Positions 60,408 through 64,000 of a stretch of DNA of 64,000 nucleotides are shown here, piece by piece. The DNA comes from Globomyces pollinis-pini. Lineage: Eukaryota; Chytridiomycota; Chytridiomycetes; Rhizophydiales; Globomycetaceae. A program made the position numbers and the translations under genes. The notes below the pieces were generated by a model that saw nothing but the letters and a program-made list of their open reading frames with translations, had not been told where the DNA came from and did no database searches. Position 1 is the first letter of the stretch. Each line of letters opens with the position of its first letter. The DNA lies in contig MU621124.1 in assembly GCA_025399215.1 (NCBI GenBank), positions 1 through 64,000 of the forward strand, written 5' to 3'.

Positions 60408-62256
60408 ATGGAAGCTTTATTTCAATTCATGACCTTTGAAGAACTGGATGAGAATGAACCTCACTCTATCGATTCCCCTTCAGAATCTCCTACTGAACCT
60501 TATTATCGATCTGTAAAAAATGTCATCAAAATCGTACGAACTGCTTCATCACTGGCCCTGGGTATTCGATTTATCTCTAATTGCTCAGGTCGCTTTGGAC
60601 GTGGAAAGAAAGTTGAAACTACCAAACGTGCTGTTCTAACAAGAACTGTCCATCAATTATCAGCACTCGCTCTTCATCAAGTAACAACAGTTCTTTCTGG
60701 AGTTAAATCATTGGTTAGTACTGGAACATTGCGTCCTTCTTGGGATAAGGTAGGATTTAAACGACATGGTTTATCCTATAGGTCACTCATTTTGGATTAC
60801 ACTTTATTCGTTCCAATATGAATTTTCAATATCATACAATGGGATTAGTTCGATTTGGACAATCAAATATGATTAGTATGACTCCCTCAGGTGTCACTGT
60901 TGAGAAATGCGAATTTGTCGTTGACCGATCAAAGTTAGTTACATATGAAAGAGACGGAAGGGCTTATCAGCAATCAACAGAGTGCTGGAGGTATTGTACT
61001 ATAACTTACACAATCTAGATATCCTGTTCCTGTAGAAGATCCTCTTAATTCATCTGAAATCTATACACTTGATGGAGAATGGGTGACAAAACCTACACAT
61101 TCTAGATTTTCCAAACATCGAAGAATTATATACTATATACATGGAGGTAATATTAGTTTGTTTGGTGATTTATGTTTACCTAGGTGCTTATATTCTTGGA
61201 AATGCAATCATGTACAGAAATTTGACTGGCATTTTAGCCAAAAATACAGGAATTCCCATATTCGCGATTAATTATCGTTTAGCTCCTGAGAATCCATTCC
61301 CAGCAGCGTTACATGATGCATTGGCAGGTTATCTTTGGTTGATTGATCCTCAAAATTCAGTTTTTTCATATACTTCGCCTGATATACAGCGCCACGAGCC
61401 TTATGCTCCTCAAGATATCATTATTTCTGGTGATTCTGCTGGAGGTGGTTTAGCAATGGCTCTTTTAAACTACTTAAACATGTATCTTCGAGATAAAAAT
61501 ACATGTAGCATCATTCCGTTACCTAGGGGTGCTATTTTATTAAGTCCATGGGTAGATCTTTCCTGTACCTCAAAATCTTGGTCGGAAAATCAAGAGTTGG
61601 ACTTTCTTCCTCCACACGCCAGAAAACTACATGAACCCGTTTTCAATGACTTTCAGCACCCTGTTTATAGCTACTGTTTTGGAGAAAATACAGGAAGACC
61701 ATTGGATATCCTCTCTCCCACCGGATCCGAATTTCTCAATAGAATCCCATCGTTTATATCAATGAAGAAATTTGAGGAAGCACAATCAAGCAAGCAGGCA
61801 ACAAATGGTGATGATGCTTGGATACAGCAGAAAATGGGGGAGTCTGAACGAGATGCCATTGAACGATTTGTGAGACACCCATTGGTCTCACCTATATTTG
61901 GAGAATTCAAAGATTTACCCCCAATTTTGATTGTAATATTATAAATATTGATTTTATAGCAAGCTGGAGAATGTGAACTTCTCAGAGACGAAACAGTAGC
62001 CCTTGCCTACAAATATAAAACTCACAACAAAGACTCGGATACATCTTGGATTCGACATGAAATGTATTGTGATATGATACATGATTTTCAACTGGCCTCT
62101 GCCTGGATACCTGCCGCTAGTTTGTCCATTAAACAATTTGTACATTTCACACATTCTGTTCTAGAGTCCACCAAGTTTTCGGATTATACACCTTTAGAGT
62201 TGACGGAAGAAGAGGGAAAATTAATCAAAATGGTTGATTCTCATTGCTTCAAATAA
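60408..62256 (+). CDS. Alpha/beta hydrolase, hormone-sensitive-lipase type
   Basis: The chain starts MEALFQFMTFEELDENE and has an N-terminal helical region. After a 32-nt intron it reads SWDKVTHFGLHFIRSNM, and later IIYYIHGGAYILGNAIMYRN, which contains the HGG oxyanion-hole motif. The nucleophile elbow is ISGDSAGGGLAMALL. The Asp is probably in GECELLRDE and the His in YCDMIHDFQLA, completing the triad. The FAINYRLAPENPFPAALHDA block is the hallmark of the HSL family (family IV, AB_hydrolase_3). Such enzymes cleave acyl esters, including steryl and glyceryl esters. The substrate here is unknown. An insert of about 60 residues lies between the elbow and the Asp. Confidence 0.88.
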
Positions 62257-62365
62257 ATCTTTTAACTTATAACCACCTTTATCGTATGAATAGAGTGAAT
62301 CATAAAAATGATAAATTGATTTCAACTGGGATTATATATTAGCACTTTGAATTCTTTCGTTTAGT

Positions 62366-64000
62366 TTACTCCCATTCATCAGCTTCTTTTACTCTATTCG
62401 TCTTTTGGAATTCAAAGTCATCCATTTCAATATCACCATCCCAAGCCTTTGCTTCATCGGCATCATTCATCAGTCTTCTTAATCCCGGCCCCTTTCCCCA
62501 CATATCTTGCTCTTCTGCATGATTCAAGTGACGAATAGCCAATACTGCTCCTATCCCAAAAATCAAAAACATGGATAAAGATAAACAGCTTCCAAAGAAA
62601 CTTTGCGCAGAAAAACTAGCAGTAGCAAGTGTCAAACCAAATGACTGTCCTAAACAAACGATCACTGATGCTAAAGTAACTTTATGAGTATCTCCGACTG
62701 CTCGATCCATTCCATACGCAAGCAGACTAGGAATAGCTGACATTAAACCAATAACCGCTGGTAATACACCAATGATATATCTAACGATATTGGTATGAAA
62801 AGATACATTATCGATTAATCCCAACATAAACAAACCAAAGGTGCTAATTACCAATGCACAAGCAATATGCAACGCTCTTTCACCAGTTTTGTCTGAATGA
62901 GTGGATATCAAGTAAGAAATTACCATGCCAATAGCATATGGTAATGCTGCAACAAAGAATACCACTAAGGGAACATGGTAGAGGTTTGTTTCTGCTGGCG
63001 AACAATTTCCGTTACATTGGAGTGCAATATTGGCAGATATGTCTGGCATTACTAATGCGATATAGTCTAAACCAGTTGAAACCACCAAATAGGTAAATGA
63101 GATCAGCCAAATTCTAAAGTCTTTGATACCGTCGAGAAAATGGATATAGCGAAATGTAAAAACTTCAGTCTTTTTGGAATTTCCATTGGTGTTTGTTGAC
63201 GCAATTGGTATTTCCGCATCATATCCATCTTGACCTCTTGCAACTGCCAATACTTTGTCTGCAGTATTTAAAAACCAACACGTATCAGGAGAATTTGGGA
63301 GATAGATTCTAACATTATAATAATAATTTCATACAAAACCACAGCACAAACAATAAAACTACCCACACCTTCGATAAAATAGACCCTGAAAAGGTTAAAT
63401 TGATTTAATTACATACCATTGAATCCCAGTATAGTCGGATGTATTATCTGCCTTTAGAATATGCTTGGATAAAAGTTCGACAAATGGTTGAGCTAATGCC
63501 AATCCAAATGAAAAAATATAACAAAGTCTAGTAGCATATTCTTCGCGTGTAAAGAATGCAGATAGGTATAACAGAATAAACGGAAATAGCCTCTATTTTA
63601 ATAGGGTGATTATTTACCCTGATTGAACTACTCCCAACAAGAATTTGGAAATGATGACCCCAATTTGATTTGACATCATGATAGTCACTATGTTCAGTAC
63701 ACCTGAAACCATGAGTAATAAACCTAGAATAAGCAATAGCTGAATACCAATGTATTTTATCGTCGCACTAAATCGATAACATAGTGTGGATGGAAAGGTG
63801 AAGAGTAAACTGCCTTTGAGTTAGGATTATACATCAAACCTAAAGAGTATACAACCAAACATCCAATAGGATGAGAGATAGAATCCGCTGGAAATCGGAC
63901 TTGTGATTCGACTACATGTAGTTGGAGACTTCTATCAGTTGTTATCCATATAGAAATCAATATCAGTAATGGAATTATCTGAATATCGAGCTTTCGTATA
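62366..64000 (-). CDS. MFS transporter, anion:cation symporter (Dal5/Tna1-like), cut by the window edge
   Basis: The 5' end lies beyond 64000. Near the edge the frame reads RKLDIQIIPLLILISI, the family-typical first helix, which normally leads to a DRSN motif; a TDRS is visible. Further on are VIISKFLLGVVQSGLFPFIL and LYLSAFFTREEYATRLCYIF, then a central linker and six C-terminal helices (ISFTYLVVSTGLDYIALVMP, FFVAALPYAIGMVISYLIST, VRYIIGVLPAVIGLMSAIPS). The FLLGV..(S/A)G(L/F)FP pattern and TR..E...R point to the ACS family, which carries nicotinate, allantoate, pantothenate or similar anions. The exact substrate cannot be told. Splice joins at 63250-63960 are approximate. The C-terminal tail is acidic (KEADEWE). 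Confidence 0.8.

Noticed and set aside
1..64000. CRISPR arrays, tRNA or rRNA genes, insertion sequences
   Set aside because: I found no regularly spaced repeats, no cloverleaf with an intact B box, no rRNA-like conserved blocks and no transposase. The window is eukaryotic protein-coding DNA.

Overview
This is eukaryotic nuclear DNA, AT-rich and densely packed with genes: about 27 protein-coding genes in 64 kb, almost all split by very short introns of roughly 24-35 nt. The gene content is fungal. There is a type I fatty acid synthase fused into one chain, lanosterol 14-alpha-demethylase (CYP51/ERG11), a SIN3 corepressor, a fungal-type riboflavin kinase, QCR9, RRP5, XRN1 and an IPI1/TEX10 protein. 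The window also holds a homologue of the basal-body protein CFAP410, a WDR62/MAPKBP1-type WD40 protein, an LRRC34-like leucine-rich-repeat protein and possibly a CSTPP1-like protein. These are typical of organisms that build centrioles and flagella. My best inference is a zoosporic, early-diverging fungus or close relative (chytrid, blastoclad, rozellid, sanchytrid or aphelid grade). I cannot name the species.

Layout. 1-718: no firm gene; short direct repeat. 719-2903: COX18 and CDC43 (GGTase-I beta) on the minus strand. 2971-6940: class I myosin. 6986-9066: RRP45, an unrecognised (perhaps CSTPP1-like) gene and tiny QCR9. 9256-15192: PAS-domain protein, NIF3 and IPI1/TEX10. 15329-22196: WDR62/MAPKBP1-like, a LEA_2-like membrane protein and an LRR protein. 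22294-26244: SAC3/GANP-like, THOC7 and CFAP410. 26265-27589: mitochondrial branched-chain aminotransferase. 27790-39575: the giant single-chain fatty acid synthase. 40234-45938: riboflavin kinase, SIN3 and a small unknown gene. 46174-47894: ERG11. 47970-58712: XRN1 and RRP5 in tandem. 58761-59256: CIA2/CIAO2B. 59606-62256: an unknown MGC-starting protein and an HSL-type alpha/beta hydrolase. 62366 to the right edge: an MFS anion:cation-type transporter, truncated by the window.

There is no operon or biosynthetic cluster. Themes recur by chance or loosely: RNA and ribosome metabolism (RRP45, IPI1, THOC7, SAC3-like, XRN1, RRP5), mitochondrial function (COX18, QCR9, BCAT), lipid and sterol metabolism (FAS, ERG11, hydrolase), and basal-body or centrosome biology (CFAP410, WDR62-like, possible CSTPP1-like). 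Genes are often in divergent pairs separated by only 67-370 bp, or convergent pairs separated by as little as 20 bp. Many exon joins given here were worked out by hand from reading-frame continuity and family motifs, so individual splice sites may be off by a few bases.
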